DNA of 64,000 nt, taken from NCBI RefSeq assembly GCF_018139145.2, contig NC_059474.1:39760344-39824343 (forward strand). The letters are read 5' to 3'. The translations under genes were made by a program, and so were the position numbers. The notes beneath the pieces were generated by a model that searched no databases, was not told the origin of the DNA, and saw only the letters and a list, made by a program, of their open reading frames with translations. Source of the DNA: Gymnogyps californianus (taxonomy: Eukaryota; Chordata; Aves; Accipitriformes; Cathartidae). The first letter of the stretch is position 1. Each line of letters starts with the position of its first letter. This document shows positions 38,710 through 48,600 of this stretch, piece by piece.

Positions 38710-39948
38710 TCAAGTCTCCCCTAGTGCTTTCTGCCAGAGACTCCAGGTAGGGCTGTTCTCCCCGGCTGCGGTATAGAGCACTTTTTTAATATCTTGTCTT
38801 GCCCGGACTGGCCCAAGGGCTACTGCATGAACAATCTCCCATTTAATTTGTTCAAAGGCTTGTTGTTGCTCAGGGCCCCATTTAAAATCGTTCTTCTTCT
38901 GGGTCACTTGATAGAAAGGGCTTACAATCAGACTGTAATTTGGAATATGCATTCTCCAAAATCCCGTAATGCCTAAGAAAGCTTGTGTTTCCTTTTTATT
39001 AGTTGGTGGAGACATAGCTGCTATTTTGTTGATCACATCCATTGGGATGTGACGACGTCCATCTTGCCATTTTATTGCTAAAAACTGAATCTCCTGTGCA
39101 GGTCCCTTAACCTTACTTTGTTTTATGGCAAAACCGGCTTTCAGAAGGATTTGGATTATTTTCTTCCCTTTCTCAAAAACTTCTTCTGCTGTGTTGCCCC
39201 ATACGATGATGGCATCAATGTGTTGCAGGTGTTCCGGAGCTCCACCCTGTTCCAGTGCACTTTGGATTAGTCCATGGCAAATGGTGGGGCTGTGTTTCCA
39301 CCCCTGGGGCAGTCGATTCCAGGTGTACTGGACGCCCCTCCAAGTGAAAGCAAACTGTTGCTGGCACTCTGCTGCCAAAGGGATTGAGAAAAATGCATTA
39401 GCAATATCAATTGTGGCGTACCACTTGGCTGCCTTTGACTCCAGTTTGTATTGAAGTTCTAGCATGTCCGGCATGGCAGCACTCAGCGGTGGCATGACTT
39501 CATTCAGGCCACGATAGTCTACTGTTAGTCTCCACTCTCCATTAGACTTTTGCACTTGCCATATGGGGCTGTTAAAGGGTGAGCGAGTCCTGCTGATCAC
39601 TCCCTGGCTCTCCAGTTGATGAATCAGCGTATGGATGGGAATCAGGGAGCCTCGGTTTGTGCGATAAGCCCGCTGGTGCACCGTTGCGGTAGCGATTGGC
39701 ACTTGTTGTTCTTTGACCCTCAGCAACCCCATAAACGAAGGGTCCTCAGAGAGACCAGGCAAGGTAGACAGCTGTTTAATCTCCTCCGTCTCCAAGGCAG
39801 CTATACCAAAAGCCCACCAATATCCCTTTGGGCCCTTAAAATACCCTCTCCTGAGATAGTCTATGCGAAGGATGCACGGGGCCTCTGGGCCAGTCACAAT
39901 GGGGTGTTTCTGCCACTCATTCCCAGTTAGGCTGACTTCAGCCTCCAA
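38710..39948 (-). pseudogene. ERVL reverse transcriptase, catalytic motif altered
   Basis: The longest open frame in the window, 412 codons. It copies viral RNA into DNA in an intact element. Visible blocks: QLESQGVISRTRSPFNSPIW (residues 111-130), the palm LTVDYRGLNEV (141-151), the first catalytic Asp in YATIDIANAFF (Asp 181), LPQGW (213-217), and HIDAIIVWG (243-251). The last block is the YxDD box, but its second Asp is replaced by Ala (residue 246, codon 39211-39213), which predicts an inactive polymerase. The thumb/connection follows to about residue 390, then the frame ends. The upstream in-frame sequence opens no farther than about the protease boundary; the listed start is a TTG, not a true initiation site, because pol is normally made as a fusion. 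Confidence 0.93.
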
Positions 39949-39953
39949 TACAG

Positions 39954-40154
39954 TTAGCTGTTGGGATCCCCTGTCACACCAGAGATACAGATGGGTTCTG
40001 CCCCTTTATAGCTCGATAGCATTAGAGCACACTGTGCACCAGTGTCCACTAGAGCCTTATACTCCTGTGGGTGTGACGTGCCAGGCCATTGAATCCACAC
40101 AGTCCAATAAACCCGGTTGTCCCTTTCCTCCACCTGGCTGGAGGCAGGGCCCCT
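39954..40154 (-). pseudogene. ERVL aspartic protease fragment, frameshifted
   Basis: On the - strand the active-site block ALVDTGAQ lies with its Asp-Thr-Gly at 40046-40038. Thirty codons after the Asp the frame hits TAA at 39956-39954. RT is in a different frame, and the change falls at a G run (CCCC on the + strand at 39968-39971), which points to a single-base length change. The fragment shares its frame with the Lys-rich piece upstream, from which it is split by a TAG at 40157-40155. Confidence 0.8.
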
Positions 40155-40364
40155 CTAATCCTGGTCAGAGTATTCATTACTCACTTCTTGTAAAAATGAC
40201 TTAGAAGTCCCTTCAAGAGGATCAGAAGTAAGATCAGCCCTTCTACTCTGTCTGGGGAATTGCTTGCTGGAAACTGGAGCGGCATTTTTCCTGGAAGAAT
40301 CTCCTTTTGTGGTCGTTTTCTTTTCCTTTTTTTTTCTTTTTTTTTGCCTTTTTCTTTTGATCAT
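40155..40364 (-). pseudogene. Lys-rich remnant upstream of protease (gag end / pro linker)
   Basis: Sixty-nine codons, with a basic start (KRKRQKKRKKKEKK) followed by a Ser/Asp-rich part and ending at TAG. It is in frame with protease. It may be the end of gag plus linker, with the TAG either a natural readthrough stop or a mutation. The basic stretch is largely produced by an A/G-rich tract, so its protein meaning is doubtful. Retroviral similarity stops here. Confidence 0.45.
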
Positions 40365-40375
40365 GCCTTTTTTAA

Positions 40376-41399
40376 TGGAGCCTAAATGTGCAGATGATAT
40401 TTTCCACTAATCATGCTTAGCAGTAGAAACATTATGTTTCAAAATGCAGGCTCAGTACTAAAGATGCAAATATATACATAGCACAAGCAGCATATAATGG
40501 TCAAAAGAGGGAAGGATAGAGACAGAAGAAAGACAGAACTATAGCAGCCAATAAACCTGTGTAATAATCTTCCACGCAAAACTATTTTTATAAGCTGTTT
40601 TAGATAAAAAGGTCTTGTTTGCACAGCAAATTCTGTAGGCATTTCTGTGAAGTACACCATCACTATATAAATAAGTTGGTTTGTATCCTATTTAAAAATA
40701 TAAAAGGAAGAAAGAGCACAACTGCATAACTAAAGATGTCTCTCCTGTCCTATCTGTGATATACAAAAAGTGTAGGTAAGGTAGGCATATCCTTTTGACA
40801 GAGAGCAATATCTGTATTAGAAACAGTTCTGTTATCTTGTTAAATTTCTTTATATAAAAATCTTCTCGTGACTCTTAAAAAATCAGAATTGTCAATGCTA
40901 TTGCTGGCATTTGAAAAGCCCTCTTGTAAAGTACAAGGATGCTGCAACTCTGAAACAGTTAAAAAAGAAGGAAGCCTTAGAATGTTCTATTAAATATATC
41001 CTGACACAAACAGAGATGCTGGTGACAGAAAGAAAAGTTAAGCAACCCACCGCAGTCTTGACCTCAAGTCAATGACAAGACTGACACTCCAAATCTGTTC
41101 TGGCAAAGTGCATTCAATAGCTGCATGAAGAAGCTATGGGACACAGTGATTTATAATTCTTGCTCTGAACAAATGAAAGCCCAACATTTTTACACTTGAG
41201 TAAAATTGGGCCTGGACAATAGGGAACCAAAAACTCATTTGGATACATGTGGTGTTTTAAAACACATCACCAGGATCTTCAAATCGATCCAGTACCTAAT
41301 GGCAGGCAGCACTGAGATCTCAGTACAGAGACACATGATGACCAGCTATTGTGCATGCTTAAAATCTCAGTGGTTGCATTATTGTACAAGTTCTTGTTT
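40376..41399. other. Intergenic DNA right of the provirus, no gene seen
   Basis: No LTR sequence is present where the 5' LTR would be expected. No supported gene. Confidence 0.6.
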
Positions 41400-41520
41400 T
41401 GTGAAAGGAGGGCTGAGTGAGACCTGCAAGCAGGGAATTACAGTAATCCAGACAAGATGTCACAGAAGCATGAATTAACGTTTCAGTAGCTCTATGCGAC
41501 AACGCTCTCAAACTTGTTAT
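41400..41520 (-). mobile_element. L2/CR1-like LINE reverse-transcriptase fossil
   Basis: On the - strand the frame reads LIHASVTSCLDYCNSLLAGL (core 41419-41484), a hallmark block of the LINE reverse transcriptase (usual form 'h.f..SRLDYCNsLl.Gl'). The surrounding frame is not recognisable. The + strand nearby has GGGAATTACAGTAATCCAGA and AAGATGTCACAGAAGCATGA, a combination seen in old L2/L3-type repeats. Ancient and fragmentary. Confidence 0.6.
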
Positions 41521-42034
41521 ATTTCTAGGTTGATAATAGGAGTTTTGTTCCCCTTGAATGCACATGATCCCCAAAGAAAAGCCCTCAATTAAAGTTTACC
41601 TCTACATTTTGCACAGATGAAGACCAAGCAGTATTTATGTGCCGTACAGTGAAGGAACAAATCTTCAGACACAGTGTTAACAGCATTATTAAGCACAGTG
41701 GTCTCATCTTTTTCATGTTTAAAGCAATTTTGGGGCAGTCAGAACTACACTTCATAAGAAATGGGGATCAGATGCTCCTATTGAGTCTGTAGCAAAATAA
41801 TGGAAGTCTTCTTTCCAATAGCTGTGCAAGCTTTTTACTTCTACTCTTCTCATCTTCCCCTGGATCTTATTATCCCCTTTTGTCTACAATGCTTAATCAG
41901 AGACACAGCAGTTTAAACTGCTATATGACCTGAGAGATGACTTCTTTATCACCTCTGCACTTTTATAACATAAGTAAGTGATGGATAAATTATATAAGAA
42001 AGCCTAGACTGTGACCTGAGCTAATAATTTTTGT
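41521..42034. other. Intergenic DNA, no gene seen
   Basis: Short unrecognisable frames only. Confidence 0.6.
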
Positions 42035-42161
42035 GGGCTAAGTCCTGGCATTGTAAGTCTTGCACAGTGCTTGTGCAGGCAAAACCCACACAGGAGCGAG
42101 TAAGAGCTTTAGCAGAGTCAAGCCCGAATAAAAGCAGAGTAGGGACCTCAAGATTTGGCCC
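42035..42161. repeat. MITE-like palindromic element, copy 2
   Basis: The left end GGGCTAAGTCCTG and the reverse complement of the right end, GGGCCAAATCTTG, match at 10 of 13 bases. Length about 127 bp. The same TTTTTG hexamer lies next to both ends (one extra T on the left), a possible target-site duplication. It resembles copy 1 at 33687 in its termini. Confidence 0.45.
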
Positions 42162-42769
42162 TTTTTGACCTTCTACTTAGAATTTCTTGCAAGCATATTG
42201 GGCCATGTTTCCAAAAGCATTCAGAAGAGTGAAAGTCCTCTCTATGTTATTTTATAAAACACAACGGTTCTGTACCTACATTAGTGGGGTATTTTCCAAC
42301 AATTTTCCAAATAAATCCAATATGCTACATATGCACTTCAAGTTTGCCAATAAAATAATCAAAAACTTTAACTTCACAAATTGCTTTGGTTAGAAGAGAC
42401 AGGGTTAATACTTAAATACCTCTAATGTATCTTGTCATTTCATAAGGACTAGGCTTTGCAAACATGCTTGGTTGTGCTTACCGTATCAAATCCTCGCCCA
42501 TATATTCAGAGCTACAGTCACCAGTCAACAGGCTTCACTGACAATGCTAAAAATGAGCACACACTTTTTATTTCTCTTCATCAGAATATCCCAGGAAAAC
42601 AGGCTGAGCGTGCTTTCTCCCAGGAGATCCTCAGCCCCAGTGTCCAGGCATGAAACCCATCAAAGCAAGCAAGTCATTGGGAGCAGCTCTCTGGATCACC
42701 TTTTAGACTAAGGGGGGGTTGCTGTGTAGGGGTGTGGGACACACTATGGGATGCAGGGAAGAACATTTT
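42162..42769. other. Intergenic DNA, no gene seen
   Basis: No recognisable gene. A G run at 42712-42718 precedes the CR1 element, whose 5' boundary is approximate. Confidence 0.55.
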
Positions 42770-43468
42770 GGAAAGCAGCTTGGCAGGAAAAGACTTGGTT
42801 CCAGTGGGCAGCAAGCTGAATGTCAGCCAGCAATGTGCCCTTGCAGCAAAGGTGGCTAACAGTACATGCTGGGATCCAGCATTGGGAGGAGTGTCGCCAG
42901 CAGGTCAAGGGAGGTGATCCTTCCCCTCTACTCAGCACTGGGGATGCCACATCTGGAGTAATGTGTCCAGTTCTGGGCTCCCCAGTACAAGAGAGACATG
43001 GACATACTGGAGAGAGTCCAGTGAAGGGCCACAAAGATGATTAAGGGACTGGAGCATCTCTCCTATGAGGAAAGGCTGAGAGAGCTGGGACTGTTCAGCC
43101 TGGAGAAGAGAAGGCTCAGGAGGGATCTCATCCATGTATATAAATACCTGAAGAGAGGATGTAAAGAGGACAGAGCCAGGCCCTTTTCAGTGGTGCTCAG
43201 AGACAGGACAAGAAGCAATGGGTATAAACTGAAACACAGGAGGTTCCCTCTGAACAGCAGGAAACACTTTTTCACTCTCAGGGTGATCGAGCACTGGCAC
43301 AGGTTGTGCACAGAGAGGCTGTGGAGTCTCCATCCCTGGAGATATTCAAAAGCTGCGTGGACATGGTCCTGGGCTACTGGCTCTAGGTGGCCTTGCTCGA
43401 GCAAGGAGGTTGGACCAGATGACCTCCAGAGGTCCCTCCCAACCTCAACAATTCTGTGATTCTGTGAA
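42770..43468 (+). mobile_element. CR1 LINE, 3' part with end of ORF2
   Basis: A 5'-truncated CR1 of about 0.7 kb. Landmarks in order: CCAGCAATGTGCCCTTGCAG, ATCTGGAGTAATGTGTCCAG, CTATGAGGAAAGGCTGAGAG, GGAGATATTCAAAAGCTGCG, and the octamer tail ATTCTGTGATTCTGTGAA. The + frame at 43037-43459 preserves the C-terminal ORF2 signature ([12 protein letters not shown], then [20 protein letters not shown]). It is the longest CR1 copy in the window. The left edge is judged by similarity and could be off by tens of bases. Confidence 0.92.
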
Positions 43469-43860
43469 CTGGAGTGGGGCTGTAGCCTCGGGAGTTTCTA
43501 TGTCCAGGTCTTTGCAACTAGAGAGACTCGGATCAGGAGCAGCTACTGGGCAGACTGAGCATTTGGGCCTCACTACTGCTCATATATATATATGTCTATA
43601 TATATTCCCACAAATGGACATCTATTCTGCTCAGCCAGAGGGGAGCAGGATGAAGCCGTTGGTGCTGTCTGTGTTCATGAGAGCGTTCTGTGTGTCTGCC
43701 TGTGGTCTGAGTGGCTGGCCATGTATATACACAGGTATCTGGTGTATCCAGGTGCTCTGTGTGCTTGTGCACACTAGGGAGACGTTCTCAGACTCATTAC
43801 TTGTTGGACCTGGGGGCACTGCAGTAGCCTCACCTCCCTTGGGCTGTCAGATCCAGCATA
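43469..43860. other. GC-richer unclassified segment right of CR1
   Basis: Richer in G and C than the desert around it, with TA repeats at 43581-43606 and TG-rich runs up to 43770. It could be a fragment of an unrecognised LTR or the old insertion site. I cannot name a family. Three overlapping frames here have no known product. Confidence 0.35.
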
Positions 43861-45479
43861 ATATAAATATCCAGTTAAGATAAATTCAGAACTGTTAATT
43901 TTGCAGCCTCCCTTTATCTTCTGTATCTTTGACTCAAGTCAGCTTTTTTTTCCATTCTATTTCATCTCTTCTGCAAAGTCATAAAGCTGGCAAAATGTAA
44001 CAACAGCTTTGCTCAGCTCAATAAATATGGATCCAAATGTATAAAAAACAAGCGGTAGTTATTGTTTGTTATTACCAGTTATATGCTTCATCAAGAACTT
44101 GTTATCAATGTTCAAAAGCCCTGAGGATCCTAGCAGTAGCCTCTGACCGGTTTCATTCCCCAGTATGCATAATGTAAATACCGTTGCTGCTATATTCTAG
44201 GAGTGCTAGTCATTCTTAAAGGCATACATTATGTTTGTACAGATTGTACAGGGCACTAACTCTATCATTATCAGAAAGCAGCTGTTTTCTTATCAGCAAC
44301 TTGGAAAGTCAGCTTCATTGAAATCAACAATGCACAGGATAATTTTGCCTGCTAGTATTTTTGAATGCTTTCTTTCTGCTTAAAAGCTCTTTTGTCTGTC
44401 GCCTGAATGTCCAGGATTCAGCAATCACCCCCAGGCCAAAACAGAAGGCTTTTCTTAAACATCATAATAATTTTAAAATAAATTTATCTTTCTCTTTTAC
44501 CTACTGTCTTTAAAAGCCTTTTGGTATATTCAAGTCATATTTTCAAACTTCCTTCTCCTATTAGGAAGATAAAAATTTATATTTTTGTTTAGCTGAAAGC
44601 TGAGATTCTTTCTTGATGATATGATTCACAAAGTGAGCTTTTAAGAGAAAGAACAAATATTGCAAGGCTCACAATGCAATAACGATGGATGGTGTCATGG
44701 CGTAGGCTTTAAATTAAGTAAATATATATACATATTGTTGCAGAACCAGGGCCACAGTCATTACAGTTTGGTGTCTCCACCAAGGAGTGGTGGAGGAATG
44801 CAAAGGAAGCTGAAAACAGACAGTAAACTTATTAGCAGGCACACTAACCTTCTAATTGAAAACAAGGGACTACAGGGGAAAAAAAAACATTTAAGTCAAA
44901 TCAGGAGCAGATTTGAGAAATGTATGTTCTTCCTGTAAAAAAAAAAGTTTTGCATTTATGTTCCTCCCATAAAAAAAGTTTTGCACTTCTGTTGGCCAAT
45001 ATGAAGCTAATAAAACCCTACTCTCCAAATATCCAGTAAAAACTTTGTAAATTCAATCTAGAAAAGGCTAATCCATGTATGTATCTAAAAGCTATGGGAA
45101 GAAATGCCTTGCTGAAAAAAAAGACTTGGATAAAGCCGTATTGGGAAATCCTTTCCTGTTCTTCAGTGCAATGTACCAATATTTATATCCAGGTCAATTG
45201 CTCAGAGATAAAGGGTTAATAATCAGTTCCTGTGTAATTAAATCACTTCTAATTACTCATTTTGTGGTCAAAGTAGGGATGACTTCAGAACAAATACATT
45301 TTCAAGATTCAGACTTAACTCAGGTAAATAATACAGGTTTCTGCTTGGCTTTTCAAAGGAACTTACTGGTTATGTGACTGAATATTTACATGAAAGTGAG
45401 CAAAAATGCTACAAGCAACAGTTTCATGATATTCTGGGTTTGGTTTCAGTCATCTGTATGAGTTATTTTACTGGATGAT
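43861..45479. other. Intergenic DNA, no gene seen
   Basis: AT-rich, with a near-duplicated AAAAAAAGTTTTGCA at 44940-44955 and 44972-44987. No gene. Confidence 0.55.
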
Positions 45480-45531
45480 ACATAGAAACTACTAGCTAAT
45501 TTACATAGATGTTAAAACCAGAAAATTTTCA

Positions 45532-45640
45532 CACTATATAACATCCTGGGTGGAAATGCTGTTGCAGTAACTGCCATGCCATAAGCCGCCATTTTGTAAC
45601 AACAGGTTCTTCCTTGTGTCACTGGTCTTGAATAAAGCTG
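45532..45640 (+). promoter_or_regulatory. Possible LTR-like promoter/poly(A) module with YY1-like site
   Basis: Within about 110 bp lie ACTATATAA (TATA-like, 45532-45540), GCCGCCATTTTG (a YY1-like site on the - strand, 45585-45596) and AATAAA (45631-45636). That compact order is what an LTR U3/R region shows. No TG...CA bounded element can be traced, so this is only a suggestion. Confidence 0.25.
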
Positions 45641-45699
45641 GAGAAGACAGTGTGGAATATGAACAAGACCTCGTAAGTCAAAAACATATTTCACATGTT

Positions 45700-48600
45700 G
45701 CGAGTAGTGGCAGCTTTAAAGCTTGTTGGCTGGTGAGAATCAACAGAAAAACTTCTAGTAGGCTTGTGTGCAACTGTGTGCGTATCTGTGTTCACATGCA
45801 TATAACTCAACGGAGACCTCACTCAGGGCTACTGGGCAGGCTCAGGTGTGTCCTAAAACTGTGCATTCACACTTTATCACATATATATAGATAAAGATGG
45901 AAATTTATCACATATTTTAACAAGCCGTTACATGTTAGGAACTTCATTGGTCATCTCTATTCTTGCAGAGCCTGTAGCAACTCAGACAACACAAAAAGGC
46001 TGTGCAGAGTTGTAACAAAAAGAGTTGTAAAAGTTTTTCAGAGTTTTTACAGGTGACTGGCCATTTTTTTCTGTTTTCCAGTACTTAATAAGTAAATATT
46101 CTTGTTTTATTAGTTTTACCCTGACAATGAACAACATATATTGTTCTTAAACTTCTGTTGCATTATGTTGCCACTGGATATCCCTATTAAAACAGAATGA
46201 CAAAGAAAGGTTTTAGCACGGTTTATAATGTTCTGGTGGGGTTGGACCCCACTATCCCCAAGGTGAGAGCCATCTCTGATTGCAAAAGACTTCTGACGTT
46301 TTAGGGATTTGTTTACTTTTAATATGGACAGCAAAAAGAAACATAAAATATAGTACAAATGCTCCTGAATTGCAGCATACATTTTAGTAATAACTAATAG
46401 CTATTTCTTAGTTGGTTCCCTAAAAAAACAAACCATAAGCATTGGAAACTCTGAGATATGTAACAGGCCCAGTCCAAAAATAATTAAATGTCCCAAATAA
46501 TTATTGTCTACTTGACAATTACAGCAGGGGTACACTCTATCAAAGGAATGGAGGGATAATTGAGACAATTTGACAGAAAGTGCTCAGGACAAAAGAGTGC
46601 TGGGTCAGACAGACTAAACCATCAGTGTTACAAAGCACCACGGCAGCAAAAACTTCTAAATATAAACGTTGCCCATTGCCCTGGAGTCAAAAGTATGGAC
46701 AGCTTAAAAGACAACAAATTAACCAGTCAAGTCACATAATGAAATTTGAGAAAGCAAAAGGCTGCCTACAGAGAACTGGGCAGACAGGTAGCCTCGCACG
46801 AGGTCATTCTGAAAAACAGCAAAGATTGAATCTGCTTGACATAAAGTATTTCATTAATTCACAAGGCAAATGAGAAAAAGAACATCTTGGCTCTATATAA
46901 TATAGTATCTGTAATTTACCACTTCACATTTTATGTCTATAAAAGGAAGATTTAATATTGAAGTGATCAAATCATACAGGCAGCCTACCCATTGCATGCA
47001 CAGTGAATCTTAAAAGGGGAATTGCAACTGATCCTGATGGTGGTCTCCACCTCCACAGTGTCTTCTTCTGGCCCCACAGTGCAGACCTCATTCTGCCACA
47101 GGTCTCTAGGAGAGAGCTGCCAGCTCTAACCAGCTCCACTGGGCTGGTGCACTTACCACCTCTAGCCCACATCTCTGAGACTCCTCTGGGCATGTTCTAA
47201 AGCATCAGTGTTGTGAGAAAAGAGGGAAAAACCAAGGAACTCATCGATGAAGCTATCCACATTCTTCTTCTGTTCTGAACCAGTCTTCACTTCAGTGCTT
47301 AGAGCTCTGATGCAACCAGAGCAGATATACTTCAGAAACTCATTCTAATAAAATATTTCTAATTCCTGGCTGTAATCAGGCTTCTCTCACTGACTGCATT
47401 TATCTCTTCCCACTGAGGTGACTGAGCTGCATGTGCTCCTTTTTGCACCACACTCCATCCCTGCCCAACACTTCAGACATAAGTACCAGACGTGATGGGG
47501 TCCACTGGCTCTCCTGAGCTACCTCTAAATACCTCATGTGACTCTTACGGGCTTTGCAATCTACCACAACCTCATGTATTTTCTACTTAAGGTGTAGATA
47601 GAGCATGAATTCTTATGAGCATAAAATAAAAAAAAATTGGACTATGAATTAATCAACATTTCTTTATTGCAATCCAGTGTAAAACATTTATCTAGTGCAG
47701 TTATTTCTGATCAGTACAGCTCTGCTGTAAATTTTCTACAAATTACATACTACATTGCCACCTAGTGTATAAATTCGGAAATTCAACTAAAATAAAATAA
47801 TGGAGTGTACAGCAGTATTTTTATGATACAAGTACCCTTAAAAATTCACATCTATCACTCCCTCGTGATTGTTATCTGGTGTGTAAGCAGATGTTCACTG
47901 ACCATCTTAACCCTTGTGCCTCTGTGTGTGTTTGCGCTTGTGTACATTGCCCTGCCTGATCACAATGCACATACGCATAATTATGAGTGTATTTGCAATA
48001 TATCCACTTTGACGGATGTAAGTTTTACCCTGTAAAATATATGTATGCTGCCACCAATGTCAAGGAAGTACAGAAACCTTATGTGGTGCAGTCTGTCATG
48101 GTTGTCATCAAACCACCTGTGCCTAGGTGACATTAAATCTGATTTGTTCAGAGTGATGAGGCAATCCAAATTCTGCTTAGATAAAAACGTAGCACTCAGC
48201 AGACTGTCCTGGTTTACTTGGACTCTGCTACCAACAAGCTGGCCTACCAGAAGATTTGCCATGGTTTCTAAGACAGAGTGCGGGGATAAAAGATCTGTGG
48301 TAGAGCTCCTGGACTGACAAATCGCAAGTGATATCTTGACAACCACCATATGAGCTTTTATGTCATGCTGAAGGCAGTTTAAGGACTTACATGGGACACG
48401 GCAATGCCAGACAAGAGTAGACAAGATGAAACTGCGCTGATCAGAGATTATGAAGGCATAATGCAGTGCTGTACTGAAAACTTTTGAACGTACTCAATCA
48501 CCCTGACTGTCACAGAGTTGTTTCAGATGACATCTTCCTCACCACCACTCTCCACCAAGCAGGCAAGGTCATGACCTGAGAAGTTTAAGGACCAGTTTGC

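Larger units (their letters stand above)
35880..40364 (-). mobile_element. 5'-truncated ERVL-type endogenous retrovirus
   Basis: Read on the - strand, the order is: Lys-rich gag/pro remnant, protease, reverse transcriptase, RNase H, integrase, polypurine tract, 3' LTR. This is the class III (ERVL) layout with no env between integrase and LTR. The 5' LTR, primer-binding site and most of gag are missing. The retroviral sequence ends in an A/G-rich (- strand) tract at about 40310-40370, and host-like DNA follows. Many stops and frame changes show a dead element. I see no second LTR, so age cannot be estimated from an LTR pair. Confidence 0.93.

Noticed and set aside
38227..39930. Several + strand frames of 80-114 codons across the provirus
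   Set aside because: They are antisense shadows of the - strand pol domains.
47981..48424. 147-codon - strand frame, with the + strand looking faintly protein-like
   Set aside because: The + frame has about ten stops in roughly 195 codons, near the random rate, and no family is recognised on either strand. Such lengths occur by chance in 64 kb.
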